Assembly (NCBI GenBank): GCA_963711725.1
Contig: CAVQFO010000042.1
Coordinates: 1-64,000 of the forward strand
Origin: CAVQFO01 sp963711725
GTDB lineage: Bacteria; Pseudomonadota; Gammaproteobacteria; Nitrococcales; Aquisalimonadaceae
DNA length: 64,000 nucleotides
Direction: 5' to 3'
This document shows positions 33,765 to 43,713 of this stretch, in pieces. The first letter of the stretch is position 1. Each line of letters starts with the position of its first letter. The notes under the pieces were generated by a model. The model worked only from the letters and a program-made list of their open reading frames with translations. It had not been told where the DNA came from and did not search any database. Both the position numbers and the translations under genes were made by a program.

Positions 33765-35125
33765 CTACGGATTGTAGGTCGGCAACTGCGCTTTGTAGCG
33801 ATAGTTCTTGTAGGACAGGCCCTGATAGCCAGGCCCCACGTCGGTGACCATCTTGTAGGCGCTGGTGTTGCTGCCCAGATAGTCGTTGTAGCTGCAGTAG
33901 TAGCCGTCGTTGGACGAGCACGACGACAGCCGGCTGAGGCGGGACACGGCGTAGTAGCCATAGCCGCTGGGCCCGTAAACCGCCGTGGTCGTTACCGGGT
34001 AGACCGTCGTGCTGTTCCACCAGTCATAGCCGCCGCCGTTGATCAAGTCCTGCAGATAGCTGTACCAGGAATCGTTGGAACCGCCGCCGGTGGATGTGGA
34101 CGAACTGGAGGTGCTCGACGAACTGGACGAACTGGACGAGCTTGAGGAACTGACGTTCTGGCCGATGGTGCAGCTGCCGCTGCCGGTGATGCACCAGTAC
34201 TGCGAGGACGCCTTGGCCGTGCAAATGCCCTCATCCAGGTAGTACTTGCCGGCCACACCGCAGCCGTCGGACGGGTCCACCTGGGTGCCATGAGTCATGC
34301 CCGCGCTCAGGAAGGTGGAGACCAGGTAGTTGCCGCTGCCGTCGGTGTAGTCGTTGCGGGTGGTGTCGTCGCCCACGGTGGTGGTGGCGTCCGCCGTCTG
34401 GTCGATACCGTGGAGCTGGGTCCACTGCTCCATTTCCTCGTTGAGGTTGGAGGGATCGACGTCGCTGTCGGAATCGCCATGCCAGATCACCGCGATGGGA
34501 TAGCTGCAGTTGTGCTGGGTGCAGTCGTAACCGTCGTTGTAGACCAGGCTGGCCCATTGCGACGGTGACTTGTTGACACCTTGCATGCACGAGAAGCCCT
34601 CGGTCAGGCTGTTGGCACAGTAGGCGGGATGCCGGCGTTGGGCGCCATGCCCGCGAACACGTCCGGATAGGCCGCCGCCATCATGTCGGTGAACACCGCA
34701 CCGGAGGAAACACCGGTCACGTAGATCTTGCTGGTATCCACGTTCTTGTTGCTCACCACCCAGTCCACCATGGACTTGATGGACTGCGCCTCGCCGCTGC
34801 CGCGGCGGTTGTCGCTGGTCTGGTAGAAATTCCAGCAATTGTTGGAGTTGTTGTTGGAGTTCTGGTTGGGATAGATCACGTAGTAGCCGTACTGGTCGGC
34901 CATGTCGGACCAGCCGGAATTGTCGTTGTACTCCTGGGCACTTTGGGTACAGCCGTGGATGGCCACCACTACCGGCGCCGGGCTTTGCAACGAAGACGGC
35001 GTGTAAAGATACATTTCCACGCTGCCCGGGTTCGAGCCAAAGCTGCTGATCTGTTGAAAGGTGCCCGCCATGGCGGCGGTGCTGCCGATACAAAGCAGCC
35101 CGAGTCCTAGTAATAGTCTTCTCAT
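33765..35125 (-). pseudogene. PHB depolymerase-family esterase, copy 1 (single-base frameshift)
   Basis: A secreted esterase of the PHB depolymerase family (Esterase_PHB): signal peptide MRRLLLGLGLLCIGSTAAMA, oxyanion HGCTQSAQEYND, nucleophile GVSSGA. A serine-only linker and a C-terminal domain ending QLPTYNP follow. The tandem copy at 35425-36780 shows the frame should continue AGIPAYCAN. Here one G/C of the CCGGCC run is missing at 34624-34629, so the first frame stops at 34604 after 173 residues. Either a recent mutation or a sequencing error. Same domain order as copy 2. Confidence 0.82.
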
Positions 35126-35174
35126 CGGTTTTCTCCTCCTGATGGAATCTCGTCCTGAGATCTTTCTTATTGGG

Positions 35175-35190
35175 AGATACGTCTCCCTCT
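35175..35190. other. short hairpin upstream of esterase copy 1
   Basis: GGGAGATACGTCTCCC is a perfect palindromic hairpin about 50 bp upstream of the esterase copy 1 start, followed by a second stem CGGCCTC/GGGGCCG (35194-35214). It could be part of the 5' leader or an operator. Nothing more can be said from the sequence. Confidence 0.3.
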
Positions 35191-35367
35191 GACGGCCTCG
35201 GTTTCGGGGCCGTATAAAAGAACTTAGTCGGGGGGTTGGAGGTCGGTCACCCCCTCCATAGAGGGGAAATCAGTCGTCAGACGAAGCCGAAGCGAGAAAC
35301 AGTTCACAACGGCGAGCACTGATAGCCAACTCATTCCTGATCAATCGCTTCGCACACATAAGAATGC

Positions 35368-35398
35368 AAAAAAAGCCGCGCCACCGGGGTGGCGCGGC
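35368..35398 (-). terminator. intrinsic terminator of esterase copy 2
   Basis: GCCGCGCCACC and GGTGGCGCGGC (35375-35385 and 35388-35398) form an 11-bp stem, followed on the minus strand by seven U residues (A-run at 35368-35374). It lies about 27 bp after the stop of the esterase copy 2 gene. Confidence 0.88.
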
Positions 35399-35424
35399 CT
35401 TCCTTTTGCCTGCTGCGATCCGGC

Positions 35425-36780
35425 CTAGGGATTGTAGGTCGGCAACTGCATCTTGTAGCGGAAGTTCTTGTACGACAGCCCCTGCCATCCGGGGCCGACG
35501 TCGGTCACCATCTTGTAGGCGCTGGGGTCGCTCCCGAGATAGTTGTTGAAGCTGCAGTAGTAGCCGTCGTTATAGGAGCAGGACGACAGGCGATATTGAC
35601 GGGACACCGCATAGTACCCGTAGCCCTGTGGGCCCCAAACCGGAATGGTGGTCACCGGATATACGGTGTTGCTGTTCCACCAGTCCCAGCCGCCGCCGTT
35701 GATCAGGTTCTGCAGGTAGCTGTACCAGGAGTCGTTGGAACCACCGCCCGTGGACGTGGACGAACTCGACGTGCTCGACGAACTGGAGGAGCTCGAGGAC
35801 GACGAGCTGACGTTCTGGCCGATCACGCAACTGGAGCTGCCGGTGATGCACCAGTATTGGGAGGACGCCTTGGCCGTGCAGATGCCCTCATCCAGGTAGT
35901 ACTTGCCGGCCACACCGCAGCCGTCGGACGGGTCCACCTGGGTGCCGTGGGTCATGCCCGCGCTCAGGAACGTGGAGACCAGGTAGTTGCCGCCGCCGTC
36001 GGTGTAGTCGTTGCGCGTGGTGTCGTCACCCACGGTGGTGGTGGCGTCCGCCGTCTGGTCGATGCCGTGCAACGCCGTCCACTGCTTCATCTCCTCGGTA
36101 AGATTGGACGGATCCACGTCCGTATCGGACGCGCCATGCCAGATCACCGCGATGGGGTAGGAACAGCCCTGGCTGCGGCAGTCGTAGCCATCGCTGTAGA
36201 CCAGATTGGCCCACTGTGAGGCGGACTTGCTCACGCCCTGCATGCAGGAGAAGCCGGCCAGCAGGTCGTTGGCGCAGTAGGCCGGGATGCCGGCGTTGGG
36301 CGCCATGCCCGCGAACACGTCCGGATAGGCCGCCGCCATCACGTCGGTGAACACCGCACCGGAGGAAACACCGGTCACGTAGATCTTGCTGGTATCCACG
36401 TTCTTGTTGCTCACCACCCAGTCCACCATGGATTTGATGGACTGCGCCTCGCCGCTGCCGCGGCGGTTGTCGCTGGTCTGGTAGAAGTTCCAGCACTTGT
36501 TCATGTTGTTGCTGGCGTTCTGCTCGGGGTAGATCACATAGTAGCCGTATTGATCGGCCATGTCGGACCAGCCCGACTTGTCGTTGTACTCCTGGGCGCT
36601 CTGGGTGCAACCGTGGATGGCAACGACCACCGGCGCCGGGCTTTGCAATGAGGACGGCGTGTACAGGTACATGGCCACGCTGCCCGGGTTGGAGCCGAAG
36701 CTGCTGATTTGCTGGAATGTACCGGCCGTGGCGGTGGCCGCGAGACACCAACAACTCAAGGCGAAGATGAGTTTCTTCAT
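35425..36780 (-). CDS. Secreted PHB depolymerase-family esterase, copy 2 (intact)
   Basis: A 451-residue exported enzyme. It has a signal peptide ending near TATA-GTF, an alpha/beta-hydrolase core with HGCTQSAQ oxyanion and the GVSSGA nucleophile elbow, and IAVIWHGASDTDVDP supplying later catalytic residues. A run of serines and threonines (about residues 320-340) forms a linker to a 100-residue C-terminal domain (SNDSWYSYLQNLINGGG ... KMQLPTYNP) that I do not recognise. GGAGGAG stands before the ATG. Likely degrades PHB or other polyesters or feruloyl-type esters outside the cell. Confidence 0.85.
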   Translation of the reverse strand: MKKLIFALSCWCLAATATAGTFQQISSFGSNPGSVAMYLYTPSSLQSPAPVVVAIHGCTQSAQEYNDKSGWSDMADQYGYYVIYPEQNASNNMNKCWNFYQTSDNRRGSGEAQSIKSMVDWVVSNKNVDTSKIYVTGVSSGAVFTDVMAAAYPDVFAGMAPNAGIPAYCANDLLAGFSCMQGVSKSASQWANLVYSDGYDCRSQGCSYPIAVIWHGASDTDVDPSNLTEEMKQWTALHGIDQTADATTTVGDDTTRNDYTDGGGNYLVSTFLSAGMTHGTQVDPSDGCGVAGKYYLDEGICTAKASSQYWCITGSSSCVIGQNVSSSSSSSSSSSSTSSSSTSTGGGSNDSWYSYLQNLINGGGWDWWNSNTVYPVTTIPVWGPQGYGYYAVSRQYRLSSCSYNDGYYCSFNNYLGSDPSAYKMVTDVGPGWQGLSYKNFRYKMQLPTYNP

Positions 36781-37318
36781 GGTTTTCTCCTCCGGTATAC
36801 GAATCGGCGCCTCTTCGAGCGCCTTTGACAAAAGCTAGCGGGAGGGAAACCGGGGGTCACCTACTCATTCGGGTGGAATTCGGTGTAGCAGGAGGGGCGC
36901 CGACGAGCGGTGGGAACTGCTTCGTTTTTTCTTTTAATCAGCAGGTTGAGAATACCGATCCAGTACCGCCCCGCAAGGCGGCGCGCCTGATTCGCTTGAA
37001 TTCGCGACTGGACACCATCGGGCAAAGATGGTTGTCTAAAAATTGAAACTGACTAACCTTTCAGGATGCCGAGCCACCGATCAACGGCCACGAGAGCCCG
37101 TCTGGCACGGCACTAAAAATAACGAGTAGCCCGGCTGCCCAACCGACAAGTGACTCAGACCACGGACGGAGCCTATTGAACCCGACCGAAGGCCAGGCCT
37201 TCAGGCCCGTGGCGGGATCATGGGGGCAACCGACCGCAGGCGATTGCGCTGGCAGAAACGGCTGGCGCTTTTTAGGGTGACGAATCCCGGCCGGCCCTGA
37301 TTACCGGAAGCCACAACT
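36781..37318. other. intergenic stretch between esterase copy 2 and the ICMT-like gene
   Basis: About 540 bp, more AT-rich than its neighbours. It holds the promoter region of the esterase and a GAAGGCC-a-GGCCTTC palindrome at 37190-37204. CTGGCACGGCAC near 37100 resembles the -24 half of a sigma-54 promoter but has no -12 element. No gene was recognised. Confidence 0.5.
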
Positions 37319-38791
37319 ATGAGAGATGGAGAACAAGCCGTGACGCCCGAGCGGGGCGGAGCGGGAGCGCCCTCGCACAGCGCGGCCGCGAAGCTGCACA
37401 CCATGTTCGACAACAACGTGCAGGCCCTCGCCCGCTACAGCTATGTCGCGGGCCTGACCGGCGCCGTCGTGCTGATCACCCTGGGAATCGCCGCAGCCGC
37501 CATGCGCGCTTTGAGCCGGGGCTGGCATCTGGGCAACACGCAGCTCACTCCCCCCGGCAATCACGCGGCCTTCCTGGTTCTGGCATGCACGGCCCTGTTC
37601 ATGTTTATCGCCGAGCTGATCATGCGCCGCCGGGTGGAAGGCCGCCTGACGCGGCTTTCACCGAAATTGGCGCAAGGCCGATGGGCCTCGTTCCTCGGCG
37701 AGAGCGTCGGGGTCTACCTGATCGAATTGGGCTTGCTCTATCTGGCCTACCAGTTCTACCAGCACGCCAACGTCTATGCGCTGCACGGAAGCGGCGGGTT
37801 CTATCTTCCCTGGCTGCAGATGCTTTACCTCATCCTTCAAGCGTATCTGTGGCTGGGCCTGCCCTACGTCATCCTGACCCGGGCGCTAACCGGCGGCGGA
37901 GCGGAGGACGACAAATCCCCTGCGATGTTGGCGGTGAAGGCCATTCACGGCCTGTTCCGGGTCTTGAAGAAAGACGGCGTGGTTCCCGGCATCACCGGGA
38001 TTCCCCGGGAACGCCTGCGCTTCGCGGCCACCGACAAGATCGTGGCCACGGGCGTCTTGGTGAAGATGTTTTTCGTCCCGCTGATGACCGTATTCTTCAT
38101 CGACCAGTTCACGCACTTCGTCCGCAATTGGCAGTACCTGGGCAGCAACGCCTCCGCGGTGTTCAGCTACGGGCTGGCGCACTTCGCCCGGGACTTCTAC
38201 AACATCGGATTCACGTTTCTGCTGACGCTGGACGTGGGCATTGCCTGGTGCGGCTACGTGGTGGCCAGCCGTTGGCTGAAGACCGGGTACGTGAGCGTGG
38301 AGCCCACCTTCCTGGGCTGGTTCGTGGCGCTGATCTGCTATCCGCCGTTCAATCAGCACCTCAGCCCCTACTTCACGATCCCCTCGGAGCACGCGTTTCT
38401 GAGCATGCCGCACCCGGCTTGGGTCATGCTGTTCGCGGCGCTTTCCATTACGAGCTACGTGATCTACGTCTCCGCGACCATCTCATTCGGTCTGCGCTTC
38501 TCCAACCTGACTCACCGCGGCATCATCTCCCACGGCCCCTACGCTCTCGTCCGGCATCCGGCCTATGCCGCCAAGAACTTCGCCTGGTGGTGTGTGATGA
38601 TGCCCAACGTGCTGTATCAGGCCTATCGCCACAACGCGCCGGCGGTGCTGCTGCAGCTCTTGGCGCTGGCGACCATGACCTTCCTGTACTACTGGCGAGC
38701 CAATACCGAGGAGCGCCATCTGGGGCAGGACCCGGCCTACCAGGCCTATCGGGAGAAGGTGCCCTACCGGTTCATTCCCCGGGTGCTCTAG
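37319..38791 (+). CDS. Polytopic membrane protein with C-terminal ICMT/phospholipid-methyltransferase-like domain
   Basis: A 490-residue protein with roughly ten transmembrane helices. The last 110 residues carry the pattern of the isoprenylcysteine carboxyl methyltransferase / PEMT group: HRGIISHGPYALVRHPAYAA and EERHLGQDPAYQAYREKVPY. In this fold the RHP and the late EE motifs bind S-adenosylmethionine. The N-terminal part is not recognised. Substrate unknown: membrane lipid or prenylated compound are possible. The start ATG at 37319 has GGAAG upstream. Confidence 0.7.
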   Translation: MRDGEQAVTPERGGAGAPSHSAAAKLHTMFDNNVQALARYSYVAGLTGAVVLITLGIAAAAMRALSRGWHLGNTQLTPPGNHAAFLVLACTALFMFIAELIMRRRVEGRLTRLSPKLAQGRWASFLGESVGVYLIELGLLYLAYQFYQHANVYALHGSGGFYLPWLQMLYLILQAYLWLGLPYVILTRALTGGGAEDDKSPAMLAVKAIHGLFRVLKKDGVVPGITGIPRERLRFAATDKIVATGVLVKMFFVPLMTVFFIDQFTHFVRNWQYLGSNASAVFSYGLAHFARDFYNIGFTFLLTLDVGIAWCGYVVASRWLKTGYVSVEPTFLGWFVALICYPPFNQHLSPYFTIPSEHAFLSMPHPAWVMLFAALSITSYVIYVSATISFGLRFSNLTHRGIISHGPYALVRHPAYAAKNFAWWCVMMPNVLYQAYRHNAPAVLLQLLALATMTFLYYWRANTEERHLGQDPAYQAYREKVPYRFIPRVL

Positions 38792-38891
38792 AGCTTGGCA
38801 GTCAACACGACCGCTCCCAGCGGCCACTCGAACCGGCACAGGAGCGGTAGTGCCGACCGTGAATGGTCAGCCTCGCCCAACCGGGCGGGCG

Positions 38892-40199
38892 CTAATGCGC
38901 CCGGCCATTCCCTTCGGCGCCACCCAACCACCGGAAGCCCGCTTGGCGCAGCAAGTCTTCGCGCCATGCGTGTACGGCGTGCCGCGCCTTCTCCCGCGCC
39001 AACGACCGGCGAATCTTGCCGCGGACTTGCTCGTAGGGCTTGTCGCTGTTGCCGAACAGGTAACGATCGCGAATCTCCTGCTCGGTGACCGTGGCAGCCT
39101 TGGCGGCAACGGCACCGGCTCGCAGGTCTTTTTCCAGGCGGCGATATTCCAGCGCGCGGAACCGTGCGTAGGCCGGTTCCTTCAGCAGCCCCCGGCTGCT
39201 TGCCTCCCAAAACCAGACCATCTGATCGCGAACCTGCCCGGCAAACTGCTCGAACGGCCCCACATTTCCCCGGCCGGCCGCCTCCACGCTGGTCTTCTCC
39301 GCCCCGTAGAGCTCGCGCATGCGTTCGGCGCCTGGATAGGCGTGCTTGCCGGAAGCCACCCACTTGGCCGTCAGTTGATCGTGCAGGCGCGCCAGGTACA
39401 ACTGTTCCACCTGTGCCGCCGCCTGTCCTCCCTGCTTGACCACCTCCGGGAGGCGCTTGATCTGGTCCAGCGTCAGGCGCTTTCGGTCACGAACCTTGAG
39501 AATGTGATAGCCGCGTATCCTGGCGCTCCGATAGGGCCCGGCGAGTGTGTTCAGCGGCGCTTCGGCCACGGCCCGGACGAACGCCGGGTCGACGCGGTCG
39601 AAGTGGTGAACGGCGATGTAGCCCAGGTACCCGGCATTGTATTTGCTGATGGATCCGGAGTAGGCCGTGGCGGCCGCGGCGAAGGATTTCTTTCCGGCCC
39701 GGATCTCCGCCATCACGGACTTGGCGCGTTGCAGGCCTTGCGCATAAGCCTTGCGCCGTTGATTCGCAGGCTGATCCTGCTCGTGACCTGGAATATAGAT
39801 CAGAATGTGGCTGACCCTCGCCACCAGCTCACGCTGATTCTTGAACCGCCCCCAATAGGGGCCGTGCAGCAGCTCGGACTTGGCCACGGCATCCGCGTAG
39901 CGCAGCTTGACCAGCGATTCGAAGGCAGCGGGCACGGCCGGGGCCGAGGACTGCCCGGACGCCACCAACGCATCCAGCACCAGCTCCCGCGCCAGGCGGC
40001 GCTCCGCGTCCGGGTTCCCCTGGGCTGCCCGCAACTCTGGATGAGTCTCGATCAGAAAATCGAGGTCGCCCCGGGTGATGGTCCTGGGCGCTCCACTGAG
40101 ACTGAATGTCGCCAGCGCCGGGTCGGACGCCGCCCACCCCACCGGCCCACCAGTCACCAGAAGCACTGCAAACAAACAGGCACGGATCGAATATCGCAT
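38892..40199 (-). CDS. Periplasmic parvulin-type peptidyl-prolyl isomerase
   Basis: A 435-residue exported protein (signal peptide cleaved near GWAA-SD). The parvulin rotamase domain begins at about residue 128: RVSHILIYIPG, then FAAAATAYSGSISKYNAGYL and GPYRSARIRGYHILKVRDRK. A SurA/PpiD-like helical N-terminal part and a second helical region flank it. Probably a periplasmic folding helper. It lies 9 bp downstream of a lipoprotein gene on the same strand, so they are likely co-expressed. Confidence 0.82.
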   Translation of the reverse strand: MRYSIRACLFAVLLVTGGPVGWAASDPALATFSLSGAPRTITRGDLDFLIETHPELRAAQGNPDAERRLARELVLDALVASGQSSAPAVPAAFESLVKLRYADAVAKSELLHGPYWGRFKNQRELVARVSHILIYIPGHEQDQPANQRRKAYAQGLQRAKSVMAEIRAGKKSFAAAATAYSGSISKYNAGYLGYIAVHHFDRVDPAFVRAVAEAPLNTLAGPYRSARIRGYHILKVRDRKRLTLDQIKRLPEVVKQGGQAAAQVEQLYLARLHDQLTAKWVASGKHAYPGAERMRELYGAEKTSVEAAGRGNVGPFEQFAGQVRDQMVWFWEASSRGLLKEPAYARFRALEYRRLEKDLRAGAVAAKAATVTEQEIRDRYLFGNSDKPYEQVRGKIRRSLAREKARHAVHAWREDLLRQAGFRWLGGAEGNGRAH

Positions 40200-40208
40200 G
40201 GCCCAGCC

Positions 40209-41318
40209 TCAGCTCTGGTCGGGTGACGAGGCGCCGCGCAGCGATTGCATGAACGCGGCCATGCCCTTGGCGAACCCATCATCGTCCTTGTAGCGGCGGG
40301 CAGCGGCCTGTATCGAGCCATGCTGTTTCCGCCCCAGGCGCTCGACCTGGCTCTGCAAGGCAGCCAGATCCTTGCATGAAGTCGTGTACAGCGCGTGACC
40401 GACCAGCATCGGATAGCGCCCGGCCAGTTCCTGTTGCTGCTTGCGCGCGCCGACGATGCCCTTTGCATGGCCGCTCAGCGCCTCGATGACACTGTCGGCG
40501 TCGGTCGCGGATTCCAATTCGGCCTGGACCCGGCGCATCACGTCCAGCTTGTTCTGCAGATACCCGGTGAGTTCCCGGCGCGGGATCAATGCATCGCACC
40601 AGCCAGCGGCGTCGGCATGTCGCTGCAGTGTCTCCCGCAGCGCCTGAAGCACGGCACCCTTGCGCTTTTCGTTTTCAGCCTGCGCCCTGGCGACCCGGGG
40701 AACGAACGCCTTGACCAGCATTTCCAGATAGGGGTGCCGGAAATAGGCGTCGTGGACGGCTGCCTCGGCCTTTCGAGCCTCTTCGCGCTCCGTCGACAAC
40801 GCCTTGCTGACGGCGACCACGTCGCCGCTTCGTGCTGCGGGGATGAAGGCGTTATAGGCAGCGCGCTGGTTGAACAGCGCTGCCTTCAGCGCATCCAGTC
40901 CGGCGATATCGGCAAGCCAGGATGGATCGTCACGATACGGTTTAAGCGCCTTCACCAGCGCCGAGCGCGCGGCCTTGTCGCCGGCTTCGGCCCGGTGCTG
41001 CGCCTGTTTGTAGTCATCACTGAAGTCACCCGGCCGGCCGCCTGGTTGCCCGAGGGCCCGGTAACCTTCGTTCAACGCGAGAATGTTCTTGACCAGATCC
41101 GGCTGAAAGCGGTGGTATGCGGCCAGTACCGCCTCTTTCGAATGGGCTGCCTTTAGCGCTTGCTGGTAGTCGGCCGTAATACCGGCGATCTTCTCGAACC
41201 GTTCCTGATTGGCCTCGATGATCTTCTGCACGGCTTCCATCTTGGGATCCGGCGGCTTGGCGCAGCCGGCGGCCCCCAGGGCCAGCACCAGCGCCAGCCC
41301 GATTGTTGTTATGCGCAT
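40209..41318 (-). CDS. Helical lipoprotein of unknown function
   Basis: A 369-residue lipoprotein. The signal sequence MRITTIGLALVLALGAAGCA ends in a canonical lipobox. The mature part is almost wholly helical with many Gln, Glu, Lys and Ala residues (EKIAGITADYQQALKAAHSK), suggesting coiled coils. No domain recognised. GGAGGAGAA stands before the ATG ending at 41318. It is the upstream partner of the parvulin gene, hinting at a role in envelope protein export or folding; the function is otherwise unknown. Confidence 0.65.
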   Translation of the reverse strand: MRITTIGLALVLALGAAGCAKPPDPKMEAVQKIIEANQERFEKIAGITADYQQALKAAHSKEAVLAAYHRFQPDLVKNILALNEGYRALGQPGGRPGDFSDDYKQAQHRAEAGDKAARSALVKALKPYRDDPSWLADIAGLDALKAALFNQRAAYNAFIPAARSGDVVAVSKALSTEREEARKAEAAVHDAYFRHPYLEMLVKAFVPRVARAQAENEKRKGAVLQALRETLQRHADAAGWCDALIPRRELTGYLQNKLDVMRRVQAELESATDADSVIEALSGHAKGIVGARKQQQELAGRYPMLVGHALYTTSCKDLAALQSQVERLGRKQHGSIQAAARRYKDDDGFAKGMAAFMQSLRGASSPDQS

Positions 41319-41502
41319 GGTTCTCCTCCGTCGTCCGTTGGCGAAACAGACTGGACCCGCGGACGGGTGCAACTTTCACAGTAAGAGAGCCCCCCGCGGA
41401 TGGAAAGGGTGGAAATTCACGACCCCCCGCGCCCCCCGCCGAACCGATTTCGGGGAATTCGGGTTATGATCGGAACGGGTTCCGGGACTGGAGAGAAGAA
41501 GA

Positions 41503-41964
41503 ATGACGGTGCTCTATTGGCACTGGATCGTATTGGGCCTGCTGCTGATGGCGGCGGAGCTGGCGATCCCGAGTTTCACCATTTTCTGGTTCGGCCTGGG
41601 CGCGTTTCCCGTGGCGGTGCTGCTGTACTTCGCGCCGCATACGCAGCTGGGCATCCAGATCGCCGTGTGGACGGCGGCCTCGGTGCTCTGCACCATCGCC
41701 TGGTTCCGCTATTTCAAGCCGCGCATGGAAAACCGCACCCTGGCCGGCATGTCGCGGGAGGCCATCGTGGGCCAGATCGGCACGGTGATCACGGCGCCGC
41801 TGGAGGGGGGCCGGGGGATGCTGCGTTTCGCGGTGCCCATCGTGGGCCGGCAGGAGTGGAGCTTCCTCTGCGGCGAGGAAACGGTGCGCGCCGGTGAGCG
41901 CGTCATAGTTTCAGACGTTTCCGGCAACACGTTGATCGTGACAAAACAAAACAAAGGAGCCTGA
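41503..41964 (+). CDS. NfeD-family membrane protein (short form)
   Basis: A 153-residue protein with three helices at the N-terminus (HWIVLGLLLMAAELAIPSFT and following) and a C-terminal OB-fold domain (GQIGTVITAPLEGGRGMLRF, GERVIVSDVSGNTLIV). This is the NfeD1b/YbbK-partner type. It is followed 3 bp later by a stomatin gene, the usual partnership in membrane-domain quality control. Confidence 0.88.
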   Translation: MTVLYWHWIVLGLLLMAAELAIPSFTIFWFGLGAFPVAVLLYFAPHTQLGIQIAVWTAASVLCTIAWFRYFKPRMENRTLAGMSREAIVGQIGTVITAPLEGGRGMLRFAVPIVGRQEWSFLCGEETVRAGERVIVSDVSGNTLIVTKQNKGA

Positions 41965-41967
41965 TTC

Positions 41968-42819
41968 GTGGCCACCATGATCGTCTTCGGCGTTCTCGCC
42001 TTCTTCGTAATCCTGACCATCGGACTGGGGGTGCGTATCGTGCCTCAGGGCTACAAGTACGTGGTGCAGCGCTTCGGCAAGTACCGGGGCACACTGAACC
42101 CCGGCTTGAACCTGATCATCCCCTACATCGATACGGTGGCCTACCGCGTCACCACCAAGGACATCGTGCTGGACATCCCCTCCCAGGAGGTGATCACCCG
42201 GGACAATGCCGTGATCATCGCCAACGCCGTGGCCTACATCAACGTGCTCAACCCGGAGCGGGCCGTCTACGGCGTGGAGGACTACCGCCTGGCCATTCAG
42301 AACCTGGTGCAGACCTCCCTGCGCTCCATTGTCGGCGAAATGGACCTGGACGACGCGCTGTCTTCCCGCGACCAGATCAAGGCACGGCTGTTGGCCTCCA
42401 TCTCCGACGACATTTCGGAATGGGGCATCACGGTGAAGACCGTGGAGATCCAGGACATCAACCCCTCCCAGACCATGCAGTTGGCCATGGAGGAACAGGC
42501 CGCCGCCGAACGCCAGCGACGGGCCACGGTGACCCGCGCCAACGGCGAGAAGGAGGCGGCGATCCTGGAGGCCGACGGCCGACTGGAGGCCTCCCGGCGC
42601 GATGCCGAGGCGAAGAAGGTACTCGCCGGCGCCTCTCGCGAGGCCATTTCCATGGTTGCCGAGTCCATCCAGGACCGGGAACTGCCCGTGCTCTTCCTGC
42701 TGGGCGAGCGCTATGTGGACGCCCTAAAGGGCCTGGCCGCCAGCCCCAACGCCAAGACGGTGCTGCTGCCGGGCGATCTGCAGGCCAGCCTGCAATCCCT
42801 GTTCGGCGCCCGCAAGTAG
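41968..42819 (+). CDS. SPFH/stomatin-like protein (QmcA family)
   Basis: A 283-residue membrane-anchored SPFH (Band 7) protein with an N-terminal helix, then VPQGYKYVVQRFGKYRGTLN and the helical VKTVEIQDINPSQTMQLAM segment. The GTG at 41968 is preferred over ATG 41977 because AAGGAG lies eight bases upstream. Forms oligomeric membrane microdomain scaffolds, with NfeD as partner. Confidence 0.92.
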   Translation: MATMIVFGVLAFFVILTIGLGVRIVPQGYKYVVQRFGKYRGTLNPGLNLIIPYIDTVAYRVTTKDIVLDIPSQEVITRDNAVIIANAVAYINVLNPERAVYGVEDYRLAIQNLVQTSLRSIVGEMDLDDALSSRDQIKARLLASISDDISEWGITVKTVEIQDINPSQTMQLAMEEQAAAERQRRATVTRANGEKEAAILEADGRLEASRRDAEAKKVLAGASREAISMVAESIQDRELPVLFLLGERYVDALKGLAASPNAKTVLLPGDLQASLQSLFGARK

Positions 42820-42843
42820 CGGGGCGCTTTGGCGCAGCATCAT

Positions 42844-42995
42844 CCGCCAATCCGGCTACACAGCCGGATCGTTGACCTGAAAGACGTTGACCACAGAGGG
42901 CACAGAGTTACGCAGAGGATAAGAAAGCCGTGTTGTTTTTCTCCGTGAAACTCTGTGTCCTCTGTGGTTCGAGTCCCGGCCTGATTGGCGGATTG
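42844..42995. repeat. large inverted-repeat (MITE-like) element
   Basis: ACCACAGAGGGCACAGAGTT (from 42890) is mirrored by AACTCTGTGTCCTCTGTGGT (to 42968). Outer arms CCGCCAATC (42844-42852) and GATTGGCGG (42982-42990) enclose it. A nearby ATCCGGC/GCCGGAT hairpin at 42850-42869 may end the nfeD-stomatin transcript. The CACAGAGG..CTCTGTG repeat is of a kind seen dispersed in many proteobacterial genomes. Confidence 0.7.
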
Positions 42996-43149
42996 GACCA
43001 GCCGTAGCATGTCCTGCGTGCGATCCGGATCCGCAGCGGTGGTGCCGGGTGCGACTGCGAACCGACGGGCCGCTCCGGGGCACGCGGCTGGGCCCCGCCC
43101 GGTTTCGTCCCCATAATTGTCCGCACATTCCGCATTCCTGGAGGCCGCC

Positions 43150-43683
43150 GTGATCTACCGACTCGCCGATCGCGAAGTTCAACTCTCCGAAGGTCCGCAC
43201 TTCATCGCCGACAACGCCACCCTGATCGGCTCAGTGGTCCTGGAGGCGAATGCCAGCATCTGGTTCAACGTGGTCATTCGCGCCGACAACGATGTCATTA
43301 CCATCGGTGAAAACAGCAACATCCAGGACGGCTCGGTGCTGCACACGGATCCGGGCATCCGCCTGACCATCGGCCGGGGTGTGACCGTCGGCCACAAGGC
43401 CATGCTCCACGGCTGCACCATCGGCGATCACACTCTGGTGGGGATAAACGCAGTGGTCCTCAATGGAGCCAAGATCGGCAAGCACTGTCTGATTGGTGCC
43501 AATGCCCTGGTACCGGAGAATGCCGAAATCCCGGACGGCTCGCTGGTCATCGGGGCTCCGGCCCGGGTCAAACGTGCGCTTAACGATGAGCAGAAGAAAA
43601 TGCTGGAAGGGGCCGCCGACCACTACGTCGAAAATGCCAGGCGCTACCTGAAATCACTGGAGATCCAGACACCGGGGGCATGA
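43150..43683 (+). CDS. yrdA: Gamma-carbonic-anhydrase family hexapeptide protein (YrdA/CaiE-like)
   Basis: A 177-residue left-handed beta-helix trimer subunit. Hexapeptide repeats run through the middle, and metal-binding histidines are in VTVGHKAMLHGCTIGDH. Such proteins bind zinc or iron; many lack proven carbonic anhydrase activity. The GTG at 43150 follows TGGAGG by 5 bases and fits the family N-terminus (IYRLADREVQL); an upstream ATG would add 11 residues. Confidence 0.88.
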   Translation: MIYRLADREVQLSEGPHFIADNATLIGSVVLEANASIWFNVVIRADNDVITIGENSNIQDGSVLHTDPGIRLTIGRGVTVGHKAMLHGCTIGDHTLVGINAVVLNGAKIGKHCLIGANALVPENAEIPDGSLVIGAPARVKRALNDEQKKMLEGAADHYVENARRYLKSLEIQTPGA

Positions 43684-43713
43684 GCAGGGAACAGGCCATT
43701 GCGTCAGCCGGCG

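Noticed and set aside
37096..37112. CTGGCACGGCAC resembling a sigma-54 -24 element
   Set aside because: There is no TTGC/GC element at the required spacing, so it is not a sigma-54 promoter.
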